Source: Conexibacter stalactiti (GTDB lineage Bacteria; Actinomycetota; Thermoleophilia; Solirubrobacterales; Solirubrobacteraceae). Taken from it: a stretch of DNA of 64,000 bases. Positions within the stretch are counted from its first letter, which is position 1, and each line of letters starts with the position of its first letter. Where the stretch lies: assembly GCF_035967765.1 (NCBI RefSeq), contig NZ_JAYWIT010000011.1; one strand, 5' to 3'. Below, one piece after another: positions 48,709-56,744 of this stretch. The position numbers were made by a program, and so were the translations under genes. The notes below the pieces were generated by a model, which was given only the letters and a program-made list of their open reading frames with translations, was not told the DNA's origin and ran no database searches.

Positions 48709-49719
48709 GTGGTTCGGATCGAAGGACGGCCCCTGCCCGCATTCGCGGCCAGGCTCGGAGCGCTGCTGGCGCTGTGCGTCGCCGTCGTCGCGCTCGCGGC
48801 GTGCGGCAGCAGCTCCGACGACGGCGGTGGCGGCGGCGCGTCGACCTCCGCGGAGGGCGTCACGACGCTGAAGGTCGGCGTCGTGCCCAACTCGGACATC
48901 GCGCCGCTCTACGTCGGCATCAGACAGGGCTTCTTCAGAGAGCAGGACCTGGAGATCGAGCCGCAGCCGGCGTCGGCCGGCGCGGCGATCGTGCCGGCCG
49001 TCGTCAGCGGCCAGTACCAGTTCGGCTATGGCTCGATCATCCCGCTGTTGACCGCGACCGCGAGAGGGCTGCCGCTGCAGGCGGTCGCCGCCGGCAACCA
49101 GGAGGCGCAGGACGAGAGAGACGCCTTCATCGCCGTGCTCGCGAAGAAGGGCAGCGACATCAGAACGCTGACCGACCTCGCCGGTCGCAAGGTCGGCGTC
49201 AACGCCGTCAGAAGCATCTCCGACCTCGGCATCAGAGGCGCGCTGAGAGCGCAGGGCGCGACGCTGGAGAGCGACATCTCCTACGTCGAGGTGCCCGGCC
49301 CGGACATGGCCGCGGCGCTGGAGAGCGGCCGCGTGGACGCCGTCGTCGTCGCCGAGCCGTTCATGACGGTGCAGAGAGACGTGACGCAGGTCGTCTCCAA
49401 GCCGATCTGGGAGGCGACGCCGGGCGGCACGGTCGGGCTCTACTACACGACCGAGCAGTACGCGGCCGACAACCCGGAGATCGTCGAGCGCTTCCGCACG
49501 GCGATGAACAGATCGCTGGAGTACGCCGAGGCCAACCCCGACGCGGCGCGGGCGGCGGTCGTCGACTACGCGAGAATGGAGAGAGCGGTCGCCGACGCGA
49601 TCCTGCTGCCGAGATGGTCGACCGACCTGAACGCGGCGAGCGTCGAGGCGACGGCCGCGCTGATGGAGGAGTTCGGCTTCGCCGACGACGTCGACGCCTC
49701 GAGACTGCTCGGGGACTGA
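48709..49719 (+). CDS. ABC transporter substrate-binding lipoprotein (NitT/TauT family)
   Basis: 336 residues from GTG 48709; the neighbouring GTG 48706 is also possible, and AAGGAG at 48697-48702 fits the former better (6 nt). Signal peptide with lipobox VALAAC, then a Gly/Ser linker. The NMT1/SsuA-like binding domain has VVPNSDIAPLYVGIRQGFF, GSIIPLLTATARG, DLAGRKVGVNAVRSISDLG and ALESGRVDAVVVAEPF. It binds the imported compound outside the membrane; relatives bind nitrate, taurine, thiamine precursors or aromatic acids. Roughly two thirds of its Arg codons are AGA, more than in its neighbours. Confidence 0.93.
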   Translation: MVRIEGRPLPAFAARLGALLALCVAVVALAACGSSSDDGGGGGASTSAEGVTTLKVGVVPNSDIAPLYVGIRQGFFREQDLEIEPQPASAGAAIVPAVVSGQYQFGYGSIIPLLTATARGLPLQAVAAGNQEAQDERDAFIAVLAKKGSDIRTLTDLAGRKVGVNAVRSISDLGIRGALRAQGATLESDISYVEVPGPDMAAALESGRVDAVVVAEPFMTVQRDVTQVVSKPIWEATPGGTVGLYYTTEQYAADNPEIVERFRTAMNRSLEYAEANPDAARAAVVDYARMERAVADAILLPRWSTDLNAASVEATAALMEEFGFADDVDASRLLGD

Positions 49720-49729
49720 GAGGCGGACG

Positions 49730-50575
49730 ATGGCCAGCAGCGTGACCCCCTCCATCGAGGCCGGCGTGGCGCCACGGCGCCGCGCCGGCGGCCGGCGCCC
49801 GCGCCTGGACGCCGCGCGGATCCTGCCTCCGATCGTGAGCGTGCTCGCGGTGCTGGCGCTGTTCGAGCTGCTGCCGCGCGTGGGGATCGTCTCCGCGCGG
49901 CAGCTGCCGCCCTCCAGCGAGATCGTCGACACGTTCATCTCGCAGCTGAGCACCGAGGCGTTCTGGCGTGACATCTGGAGCACGCTGCAGGGCTGGGCGC
50001 TCGGGCTCGGCATCGCGATCGCGATCGCGGTGCCGCTCGGGCTCGCGCTCGGCTCTACGCCGCTGCTCCACCGCGCGCTGCGCTTCGTGATCGAGTTCCT
50101 GCGGCCGATCCCGTCGGTCGCGCTGATCCCGCTCGTCGTGCTGCTGTACGGCACGGGCCTGACGAGCAAGGTCTTCCTCGCCGCCTTCGGCGCCACCTGG
50201 CCGCTGCTGATCCAGGTGATCTACGGCGTGCAGGACGTCGACCCGGTCGCGACCGACACCGGCCGCATGTTCGGGCTGGGCCGCTTCCAGCGGATGCGGC
50301 GGATCACGCTGCCGAGCCTGCTGCCGTACGCGGCGACCGGGCTGCGGATCGCGGCGACGACCTCGCTGCTGCTGACGGTCACCGGCGAGCTGGTGATCGG
50401 CGCACCGGGCCTCGGCCACTCGATCGACCTCGCGCGCACGAGCGCGGCGACGACGCTGATGTACGCGCTGATCCTCGCGACAGGTCTCGTCGGGATCGTC
50501 ATCAACAGCGCCTTCCGGCGGATGGAGCGGCGCACGCTGCGCTGGCATCCGTCGCAGCGGGAGGTGGCGGCATGA
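49730..50575 (+). CDS. ABC transporter permease (NitT/TauT family)
   Basis: 281 residues with six predicted helices after a basic N-terminus (RRRAGGRRPRLDAA). The binding-protein-dependent permease loop is FLAAFGATWPLLIQVIYGVQ, then RFQRMRRITLPSLLPYAATGLRIAATTSLLLTV. It forms the channel with the second permease, whose start overlaps its stop (ATGA at 50572). GAGAGGCGG precedes ATG 49730. Confidence 0.92.
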   Translation: MASSVTPSIEAGVAPRRRAGGRRPRLDAARILPPIVSVLAVLALFELLPRVGIVSARQLPPSSEIVDTFISQLSTEAFWRDIWSTLQGWALGLGIAIAIAVPLGLALGSTPLLHRALRFVIEFLRPIPSVALIPLVVLLYGTGLTSKVFLAAFGATWPLLIQVIYGVQDVDPVATDTGRMFGLGRFQRMRRITLPSLLPYAATGLRIAATTSLLLTVTGELVIGAPGLGHSIDLARTSAATTLMYALILATGLVGIVINSAFRRMERRTLRWHPSQREVAA

Positions 50576-51360
50576 TCGCCCGCGCGCTGCGCTCCCGCCT
50601 CGGCCTGATCCTGGAGGTCACCGTCCCGCTCGCGATCGTCGCGGCGTGGTGGATCGCCTCCGCCGGATCGACCTCGTTCTTCTTCCCGCCGCTGTCGGAG
50701 ATCCTCGACTCCTTCCGCGAGACGTGGCTGTTCTCGCACGTCGCCTCCGACGTCGTGCCGAGCATGCTGCGGCTCGCGGCCGGCTTCGCGATCGCGATCG
50801 CGATCGCCGTCCCGCTCGGCGTGCTGCTGAGCCAGTCGAAGCTGCTGTGGCGCGCGGCGGAGCCGATCGTCGAGTTCCTGCGCGCGCTGCCGGGTCCGGC
50901 GCTGATCCCGCTCGGGATCGTGCTGATCGGGATCGGCTCCGGCATGAAGATCGCGCTGATCGCGTTCGGCTGCCTCTTCCCGATCCTGCTGACGACGATG
51001 GACGGCGTCGCCTCGATCGACCCGGTCCTGCGCGACACGGTGCGCGTGCTGCGGCTCTCGCGCCGCGACCGCATCATGCGCGTGATCGTGCCGGCGGCGC
51101 TGCCGCAGATCTTCGCCGGCCTGCGGACGAGCCTCGCGCTCGGCCTGATCATGGTCGTGATCAGCGAGATGGTCGCGAGCGAGAACGGCGTCGGCTACTT
51201 CGTGCTGTCGGCGCAGCGCTCCTTCGACCTGCCGGCGATGTGGGCCGGCACGCTGATGATCGGCCTGCTCGGCTACGCGCTCAGCGGCCTGCTGACGCTC
51301 GTCGAACGTCGTCTCCTGCGCTGGCATCGCGCCTCCAAGGCGAGCGCGCTCTCCTCCTGA
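50572..51360 (+). CDS. ABC transporter permease (NitT/TauT family), second subunit
   Basis: 262 residues, six helices. Conserved loop IALIAFGCLFPILLTTMDGV and SRRDRIMRVIVPAALPQIFAGLRTSLALGLIMVVISEM. It is distinct from the preceding permease in sequence, so the importer is a heterodimeric channel, whereas many NitT/TauT systems have one permease gene. An ATPase gene follows 20 bp downstream. Confidence 0.92.
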   Translation: MIARALRSRLGLILEVTVPLAIVAAWWIASAGSTSFFFPPLSEILDSFRETWLFSHVASDVVPSMLRLAAGFAIAIAIAVPLGVLLSQSKLLWRAAEPIVEFLRALPGPALIPLGIVLIGIGSGMKIALIAFGCLFPILLTTMDGVASIDPVLRDTVRVLRLSRRDRIMRVIVPAALPQIFAGLRTSLALGLIMVVISEMVASENGVGYFVLSAQRSFDLPAMWAGTLMIGLLGYALSGLLTLVERRLLRWHRASKASALSS

Positions 51361-51380
51361 CCCGACCGGAGCCTCACACC

Positions 51381-52193
51381 ATGCTCGACATTCAGAACCT
51401 CGCCAAGTCGTACGGAAAGGACGGCGACGGGACGGCCGCGATCGGGGACGTGACGTTCAGCGTCGCCGAGGGCGAGCTGGTCGTCGTCGTCGGCCCCTCC
51501 GGCTGCGGCAAGACGACGCTGCTGCGGACGATCTCCGGGCTGCTGAGACCGACCTCCGGCAGCGTCACGCTGCGCGGCCGGCCGGTCACCGAGCCGCCGG
51601 CCGAGATGGCCGTCGTCTTCCAGGACTACGCCCGCTCGCTGATGCCGTGGCTGACCGTCGCCGACAACGTGACGCTGCCGCTGCGCAACAAGGGCATGTC
51701 GAAGGCCGACTGCCGCGCCGCGATGGAGAAGGCGCTCGCGTCGGTTGACCTGGAGCGGTTCGGCGACAGATATCCGTGGGAGCTGTCGGGCGGCATGCAG
51801 CAGCGTGTGGCGATCGCCCGCGCGCTCGCGTACGAGCCGCAGATCCTGCTGATGGACGAGCCGTTCGCCTCCGTCGACGCGCAGACGCGCGCCGACCTGG
51901 AGGACCTCGTGCTGGAGATCCGCGAGCAGTACGGGATGACGATCGTGCTCGTCACGCACGACATCGACGAGTCGGTCTACCTCGGCGACCGCGTCGTCGT
52001 GCTGACGCGCCGCCCCTCGACGGTGCTGGAGTCGCTGACGATCGACCTGCCGTCGCCGCGCGACCAGATCGAGACGAAGCAGCTCCCGGCGTTCGCCCAC
52101 CTGCGCGCGCACGTCTACCGGGCGATCCGCAACCGCCCCGAGCCGGCCGCCGCCGACCTCGCCCTGACCCCCGCTCACGAAGGACGCGCATGA
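51381..52193 (+). CDS. ABC transporter ATP-binding protein (NitT/TauT family)
   Basis: 270 residues. Walker A VGPSGCGKTTLLRTI, Q-loop VVFQDYARSLMPWLTV, signature WELSGGMQQRVAIARALAY, Walker B ILLMDEPFASVDAQTR and H-loop VLVTHDIDESVYLGDRVVVL. All are intact, and the length fits SsuB/TauB. It powers the importer formed by the three upstream genes. The stop overlaps the creatininase start (ATGA at 52190). Confidence 0.94.
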   Translation: MLDIQNLAKSYGKDGDGTAAIGDVTFSVAEGELVVVVGPSGCGKTTLLRTISGLLRPTSGSVTLRGRPVTEPPAEMAVVFQDYARSLMPWLTVADNVTLPLRNKGMSKADCRAAMEKALASVDLERFGDRYPWELSGGMQQRVAIARALAYEPQILLMDEPFASVDAQTRADLEDLVLEIREQYGMTIVLVTHDIDESVYLGDRVVVLTRRPSTVLESLTIDLPSPRDQIETKQLPAFAHLRAHVYRAIRNRPEPAAADLALTPAHEGRA

Positions 52194-52993
52194 CGTACTC
52201 GATCTTCCAGGACACGCTCGCCGAGCTGACCTACCCGCAGCTGGAGGCGGCGGCGAGACGCGGCGTGCCGGTGCTGCTGCCGACCGGCGTCGTCGAGGAG
52301 CACGGTCCGCACCTGCCGCTGTCGACCGACGTGATCGGCTCGCAGCTGCTGTGCAGACTGGCGCGCGCCCGCGTGATCGAGCGGGGCGGCGAGGCGTTGG
52401 TGGCGCCGCCGTTCTACTGGGGCATCAACCACGTCACCGGCGCCTTCCCGGGCTCGTTCCGGACGCGGCCGGAGATCGCCGCCGCGCTGCTGGAGGACAT
52501 CTTCAGCTCGCTGGCGTCGTTCGGCTTCGACGACGTCTTCGTCGTCAATCACCACGGCGACAGAGCGCACAACCAGATGATCGCTGACGTGATCGGCGCT
52601 CAGCACGCGGCCGGCCGCACGGGGATCCGCTGGCTCGATCACGGCGGCACGGTCAGACGGCTCGGCTTCAGCGGCGAGGAGCCGCAGTGGGTCGTCTACG
52701 ACCCGCCGGAGGAGTGGCGCGGGCGCCTGAGCGCGCACGGCGGCCGCACCGAGACGGCGCTGGTCGCGCGCTACGCGCCGCAGCTCGTCGACTGGGACGT
52801 GATCGAGCAGCTGCCCGAGCACCAGCTGACGCCCGAGCAGCTGGCCGAGTGGCGCAGAGGCGACGAGCACGCGAAGCAGATCACGCCGCACGGCTACTTC
52901 GGCCGTCCGCGCACGGAGTTCGACGACTGGCGCTTCTACGAGCACCACGGCCGCGCGATGGGCGACGCCGTGGTCGCGCTGACAGGCGCTTGA
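52190..52993 (+). CDS. Creatininase-family amidohydrolase
   Basis: 267 residues. Metal-binding signatures of the family are present: LLPTGVVEEHGPHLPLSTDV (Glu and His), FVVNHHGDRAHN and SAHGGRTETALVARY. Members hydrolyse cyclic or linear amides (creatinine, FAPy-type formamides) or process peptides such as mycofactocin. Within this cluster a ring- or amide-opening step on a nitrogen-containing substrate is plausible. It follows the importer ATPase with an ATGA overlap and is followed by a 34-bp gap with a second promoter-like region. Confidence 0.9.
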   Translation: MTYSIFQDTLAELTYPQLEAAARRGVPVLLPTGVVEEHGPHLPLSTDVIGSQLLCRLARARVIERGGEALVAPPFYWGINHVTGAFPGSFRTRPEIAAALLEDIFSSLASFGFDDVFVVNHHGDRAHNQMIADVIGAQHAAGRTGIRWLDHGGTVRRLGFSGEEPQWVVYDPPEEWRGRLSAHGGRTETALVARYAPQLVDWDVIEQLPEHQLTPEQLAEWRRGDEHAKQITPHGYFGRPRTEFDDWRFYEHHGRAMGDAVVALTGA

Positions 52994-53000
52994 GCCTAAT

Positions 53001-53024
53001 CAAGATATTGATAATGTTGATTTC
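53001..53024 (+). promoter_or_regulatory. AT-rich internal promoter/operator of the meta-cleavage genes
   Basis: The gap 52994-53027 is strikingly AT-rich. The site ATCAA-GATA-TTGAT (with its first bases at 52999-53000) is an inverted repeat, and a second TTGAT follows at 53017-53021. GATAAT at 53010-53015 could serve as -10 with CTTGAG (52990-52995 region) as a weak -35. It resembles the AT-rich operator at 45704-45736, so one regulator may bind both. Confidence 0.45.
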
Positions 53025-53027
53025 ACG

Positions 53028-53837
53028 ATGAGCGCTTCCGAACCCGATACGACCCGGCTCGCCGAACGGCTGCGCGAGGCCGAGCGGACGCGCGTCGCCT
53101 GCGCGCCGCTGACCGAGACCGATCCCGGCCTGACCATCGCCGGCGCCTACGCCGTCCAGCGCGAGAACACGCGGCGGCGGATCGCCGAAGGCGCGATCGT
53201 GCGCGGCCGCAAGGTCGGCCTCACCTCCCGCGCGATGCAGGAGATGCTCGGCGTCGACGAGCCCGACTTCGGCGTCCTCTTCGAGGAGATGCTGCTGGAG
53301 GACGGCGCCGTGATCGGCGACGAGCTGCTGCAGCCGCGCGCCGAGGCCGAGATCGGCTTCCTGCTGCGCAGACCGCTGCGCGGCCCCGGCGTCAGCAGCG
53401 CGATGGCGGCCGAGGCGATCGCCGCCGCCGTCGCGACGCTGGAGATCATCGACAGCCGCGTGCGCGACTGGCAGATCAGACTGGCCGACACGATCGCCGA
53501 CAACGCCTCCTCCGGCCGCGTCGTGCTCGGCACGCGACTGTTGCCGCTCGACCGCCTCGACGCGCGCCTGACCGGCGTCGTCGTGACGCGCAACGGCGAG
53601 CTGGCCGAGACCGGCGCCGGCGCCGCGGTGCTCGGCAACCCCGTCGGCTGCGTCGCGTGGCTGGCGAACAAGCTGGCCGAGTTCGGCGAGGGGCTCGAAG
53701 CCGGCGAGCTGATCCTGCCCGGCGCGATGCACCGCGCCGTCGACCTCGCGCCCGGCGACGTCGTGCGGGCCGAGTTCTCCGGCCTCGGCGCCGTCACCGT
53801 CTCCGCCGCACCGACCCCGGAAGGAGGCGCCGCATGA
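53028..53837 (+). CDS. 2-keto-4-pentenoate hydratase (MhpD/DmpE-like)
   Basis: 269 residues. Family features are VQRENTRRRIAEG, GRKVGLTSRAMQEMLGVDEPDFGVLFEEM, the metal-binding EAEIGFLLRRPL, and ATLEIIDSRVRDWQI followed by DTIADNASSGRVVLG. It adds water to 2-hydroxypenta-2,4-dienoate, giving 4-hydroxy-2-oxovalerate for the aldolase two genes on. A close paralogue at 55746 is assigned as the decarboxylase because it groups with the tautomerase gene; without a tree the two assignments could be swapped. Stop and next start overlap (ATGA). Confidence 0.88.
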   Translation: MSASEPDTTRLAERLREAERTRVACAPLTETDPGLTIAGAYAVQRENTRRRIAEGAIVRGRKVGLTSRAMQEMLGVDEPDFGVLFEEMLLEDGAVIGDELLQPRAEAEIGFLLRRPLRGPGVSSAMAAEAIAAAVATLEIIDSRVRDWQIRLADTIADNASSGRVVLGTRLLPLDRLDARLTGVVVTRNGELAETGAGAAVLGNPVGCVAWLANKLAEFGEGLEAGELILPGAMHRAVDLAPGDVVRAEFSGLGAVTVSAAPTPEGGAA

Positions 53838-54721
53838 GCGCCCGCGTCCCCTGCGCCGTGCTCGGCTCGGGCAACATCGGCACCGACCTGCTCGTCAAGC
53901 TCGGCCGCTCCGAGCTGTTGGAGCCGGCCGCGATGGTCGGCATCGACCCCGCTTCCGACGGCCTCGCCCGCGCCCGCGCGGCGGGGATCGAGACGAGCGC
54001 CGACGGGATCGACTTCATCCTCGCCAACCCCGACAAGGCGCAGATCGTCTTCGACGCGACCTCGGCCGGCGCCCACCGCGCGCACGCGCCGCTGCTGGCC
54101 GAGGCCGGGCTGCGCTCGATCGACCTGACGCCGGCGAAGCTCGGCCCCGGCGTCGTCCCCGTCGTCAACCTCGACGACCACCTCGACGCGCCCGACCTCA
54201 ACATGATCACGTGCGGCGGGCAGGCGACGATCCCGATCGTCGCCGCCGTCGCGGCCGTCTGCGACGTGCCCTACGCGGAGATGGTCTCGGCGATCTCCAG
54301 CCGCTCCGCCGGCCCCGGCACGCGCGCCTCGATCGACGAGTTCACGCGCACGACCGCGCGCGGGCTGGAGGAGATCGGCGGCGCCGCGCGCGGCAAGGCG
54401 ATCATCGTGCTGAACCCGGCCGAGCCGCCGATCGTGATGCGCAACACCGTCTTCTGCGAGCTCCCGGAGGACGCGGACGAGGCGGCGATCGCGCGCTCGG
54501 TGCTCGCGATGCGCGAGCGGATCGCCGAGTACGTGCCGGGCTACCGGCTGCGGGCCGAGCCGATCTTCGACCCCGGTCGCGTGACGATCGCGATCGAGGT
54601 CGAGAGCGCCGGCGACTACCTGCCGGCGTACGCCGGCAACCTCGACATCATGACCGCCGCCGGCGTCCGCGTCGGCGAGCGGCTGGCACGGCGGCTGACG
54701 CCGCGGGAGGTGGCGGCATGA
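53834..54721 (+). CDS. Acetaldehyde dehydrogenase (acylating)
   Basis: 295 residues. NAD site AVLGSGNIGTDLLVKL, then FDATSAGAHRAHAPLL, the catalytic Cys in MITCGGQATIPIVAAV and FTRTTARGLEEIGGA; the C-terminal PAYAGNLDIMTAAGVRVGE is typical of DmpF/HsaG. It converts acetaldehyde plus CoA to acetyl-CoA with NAD+, channelled from the aldolase encoded directly downstream (ATGA overlap), with which it forms a complex in known systems. Confidence 0.95.
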   Translation: MSARVPCAVLGSGNIGTDLLVKLGRSELLEPAAMVGIDPASDGLARARAAGIETSADGIDFILANPDKAQIVFDATSAGAHRAHAPLLAEAGLRSIDLTPAKLGPGVVPVVNLDDHLDAPDLNMITCGGQATIPIVAAVAAVCDVPYAEMVSAISSRSAGPGTRASIDEFTRTTARGLEEIGGAARGKAIIVLNPAEPPIVMRNTVFCELPEDADEAAIARSVLAMRERIAEYVPGYRLRAEPIFDPGRVTIAIEVESAGDYLPAYAGNLDIMTAAGVRVGERLARRLTPREVAA

Positions 54722-55749
54722 GCGCCGAGACGCTGTCGGTGACCGTCTGCGACGCGACGCTGCGCGACGGCAGCCACGCGGTCGCGCACCAGTTCACCGC
54801 CGAGCAGGTGCGGGCCGTCGTCGGCGGCCTCGACGACGCCGGCGTGCCGGTGATCGAGGTCTCCCACGGCGACGGCCTCGGCGGCTCCTCGCTCACCTAC
54901 GGCCGCTCCGGCAGCGACGAGCTGGAGCTGATCGAGGCGGCCGTGCAGACGGCCGAGCGGGCGCGGATCGCCGTGCTGCTGCTGCCCGGGATCGGCACGA
55001 AGGACGATCTCCGCGCGGCGCGCGAGCGCGGGGCGCAGGTCGTGCGCGTCGCGACCCACTGCACCGAGGCCGACATCTCGCCGCAGCACATCGCGCTCGC
55101 GGGCGAGCTCGGCTACACGCCGATCGGCTTCCTGATGATGGCCCACATGAACAGCCCCGAAGGGCTCGCCGAGCAGGCCGCGATCATGGCCGCCGCCGGC
55201 GCGGAGGCGGTCTACGTGACCGACTCGGCCGGCGCGCTCGTGCCCGACGGCGTCAGCGCGCGCGTCGCGGCGCTGCGCGAGCGGCTCGGCGACGAGGTCG
55301 CGATCGGCTTCCACGGCCATCAGAACATGGAGCTGGGCGTCGCCAACTCGATCGCCGCCGTGCGCGCCGGCGCGCGCTGGGTCGACACCTGCACCTGCGG
55401 ACTCGGCGCCGGCGCCGGCAACACGCCGACGGGCGCCTTCGTCGCCGCCGCCGAGCGCTCCGGGATCGCGACCGGCATCGACCTGTTCGAGGCGCTCGAG
55501 GTCGCCGAGACGACGGTGCGGCCGCTGATGCGCCGGCCGCAGATCGCCGACCGCGGCGCACTGCTGCTCGGCTACGCCGGCGTCTACTCGTCTTTCCTGC
55601 TGCACGCCGAGCGGGCGGCCGAGCGGTTCGGCGTGCCGGTCGAGGAGATCCTGCTGGAGTGCGGCCGCCGCAAGACGGTCGGCGGGCAGGAGGATTGGAT
55701 CATTGAGATCGCCGCGGAGCTTGCGAGCCGCAGCGAGGTGGTCGCATGA
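54718..55749 (+). CDS. 4-hydroxy-2-oxovalerate aldolase
   Basis: 343 residues of the DmpG/HsaF type. TIM-barrel motifs: VCDATLRDGSHAVAHQFT (metal and catalytic Arg-Asp), EVSHGDGLGGSSLTYG, FLMMAHMNSPEGL, VTDSAGALVPDGV, IGFHGHQNMELGVANS (His ligands) and DTCTCGLGAGAGNTPTG. The C-terminal helices form the contact with the acetaldehyde dehydrogenase. It splits 4-hydroxy-2-oxovalerate into pyruvate and acetaldehyde. ATGA overlaps on both sides tie it into the operon. Confidence 0.95.
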   Translation: MSAETLSVTVCDATLRDGSHAVAHQFTAEQVRAVVGGLDDAGVPVIEVSHGDGLGGSSLTYGRSGSDELELIEAAVQTAERARIAVLLLPGIGTKDDLRAARERGAQVVRVATHCTEADISPQHIALAGELGYTPIGFLMMAHMNSPEGLAEQAAIMAAAGAEAVYVTDSAGALVPDGVSARVAALRERLGDEVAIGFHGHQNMELGVANSIAAVRAGARWVDTCTCGLGAGAGNTPTGAFVAAAERSGIATGIDLFEALEVAETTVRPLMRRPQIADRGALLLGYAGVYSSFLLHAERAAERFGVPVEEILLECGRRKTVGGQEDWIIEIAAELASRSEVVA

Positions 55750-56531
55750 GCGCGCTGCCGAGTGCCGATCCGCTCGCCGTCGCCGCCGCGCTGGCGGCGG
55801 CCGAGGAGGGGCGCGGATCGCTGCCGCCGTTCACCGACGCGCTTGCGCTCGGCGAGGAGGCGGCCTACGAGGCGCAGCGGCTGTCGATCGCCCGCCGCGT
55901 CGCGCGCGGCGAGCGCGTGATCGGCGCCAAGCTCGGCCTCACCAGCCGTGCCAAGCAGCGGACGATGCAGGTCGACCAGCCGCTCTACGGCTGGCTGACC
56001 GACGCGATGCACCTGCCGCTCGGCGAGCCGGTTCCGGTCGAGCGGCTGATCCACCCGCGCGTCGAGCCGGAGATCGCCTTCCTGCTCGGCAGAGAGCTGC
56101 GCGGACCGGCGACCGTCGCCGACGTGCTGGCCGCGACCGAGGGCGTCTGCGTCGCGATCGAGGTGATCGACTCGCGCTACGCCGGCTTCAGATTCCGGCT
56201 GCCCGACGTCGTCGCCGACAACGCCAGCGCCGCCGCCTTCGTGCTCGGCGGCCTGCTGCGCGCGCCTTCGCAGCTGCCCGACATGCGCACGCTCGGCGTC
56301 GTGCTGACGCGCGCCGGCGAGGTCGTCGCGACCGCCGCCGGCGCTGCCGTGCTCGGCCACCCGGCGGCCGCCGTCGCGTGGTTGGCGACGCGCTTGGCGG
56401 CGCGCGGCGAGTCGCTGCCGGCCGGTTCGCTGGTGCTCTCGGGCGCGCTCACCGACGCCTTCCCGATCGCGCCGGGCGTGACCGTCTGCGCGGAGGTCGA
56501 AGGGCTCGGCGCGGTGGAGGTGCGGGCCTGA
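55746..56531 (+). CDS. 4-oxalocrotonate decarboxylase-type enzyme (DmpH/XylI-like)
   Basis: 261 residues. Same fold as the hydratase at 53028: RVIGAKLGLTSRAKQRTMQVDQPLYGWL, metal-site VEPEIAFLLGREL, VCVAIEVIDSRYAGFRF and DVVADNASAAAFVLG. The YGWL tract and pairing with a tautomerase gene (one-base overlap, TGATG) favour the decarboxylase role, 2-oxohex-3-enedioate to 2-hydroxypentadienoate plus CO2. Decarboxylase and hydratase usually form a complex. Moderate confidence about which paralogue does which step. Confidence 0.85.
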   Translation: MSALPSADPLAVAAALAAAEEGRGSLPPFTDALALGEEAAYEAQRLSIARRVARGERVIGAKLGLTSRAKQRTMQVDQPLYGWLTDAMHLPLGEPVPVERLIHPRVEPEIAFLLGRELRGPATVADVLAATEGVCVAIEVIDSRYAGFRFRLPDVVADNASAAAFVLGGLLRAPSQLPDMRTLGVVLTRAGEVVATAAGAAVLGHPAAAVAWLATRLAARGESLPAGSLVLSGALTDAFPIAPGVTVCAEVEGLGAVEVRA

Positions 56532-56722
56532 TGCCGATCGTCCACGCGCAGATCGTGAGCGGTCGCAGCGGCGCCCAGAAGCGGCGCCTGATCGAAGAGG
56601 TGAGCGCCGCCGTCGTGCGGGCGCTGGACGTGCCGCTCGACACCGTTCGCGTGCTCGTGAGCGAGGTCGAGCCGGAGTGCTGGGGCGTGGGCGGAGTCCC
56701 GAAGGGGCCGGTCCGTGACTGA
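56531..56722 (+). CDS. 4-oxalocrotonate tautomerase family protein
   Basis: 63 residues, the usual size. The catalytic N-terminal proline follows the start Met (MPIVHAQIVSGR), with the arginine of the SGRSGAQK segment and KRRLIEEVSAAVVRALDVPLDTV forming the helix. The C-terminus CWGVGGVPKG matches the family. It interconverts enol and keto forms of hydroxymuconate before decarboxylation. It sits exactly between decarboxylase and dehydrogenase genes, as in the dmp and xyl meta operons. Confidence 0.9.
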   Translation: MPIVHAQIVSGRSGAQKRRLIEEVSAAVVRALDVPLDTVRVLVSEVEPECWGVGGVPKGPVRD

Positions 56723-56744
56723 TCGCAGGATGGAAGGAGCAGGG

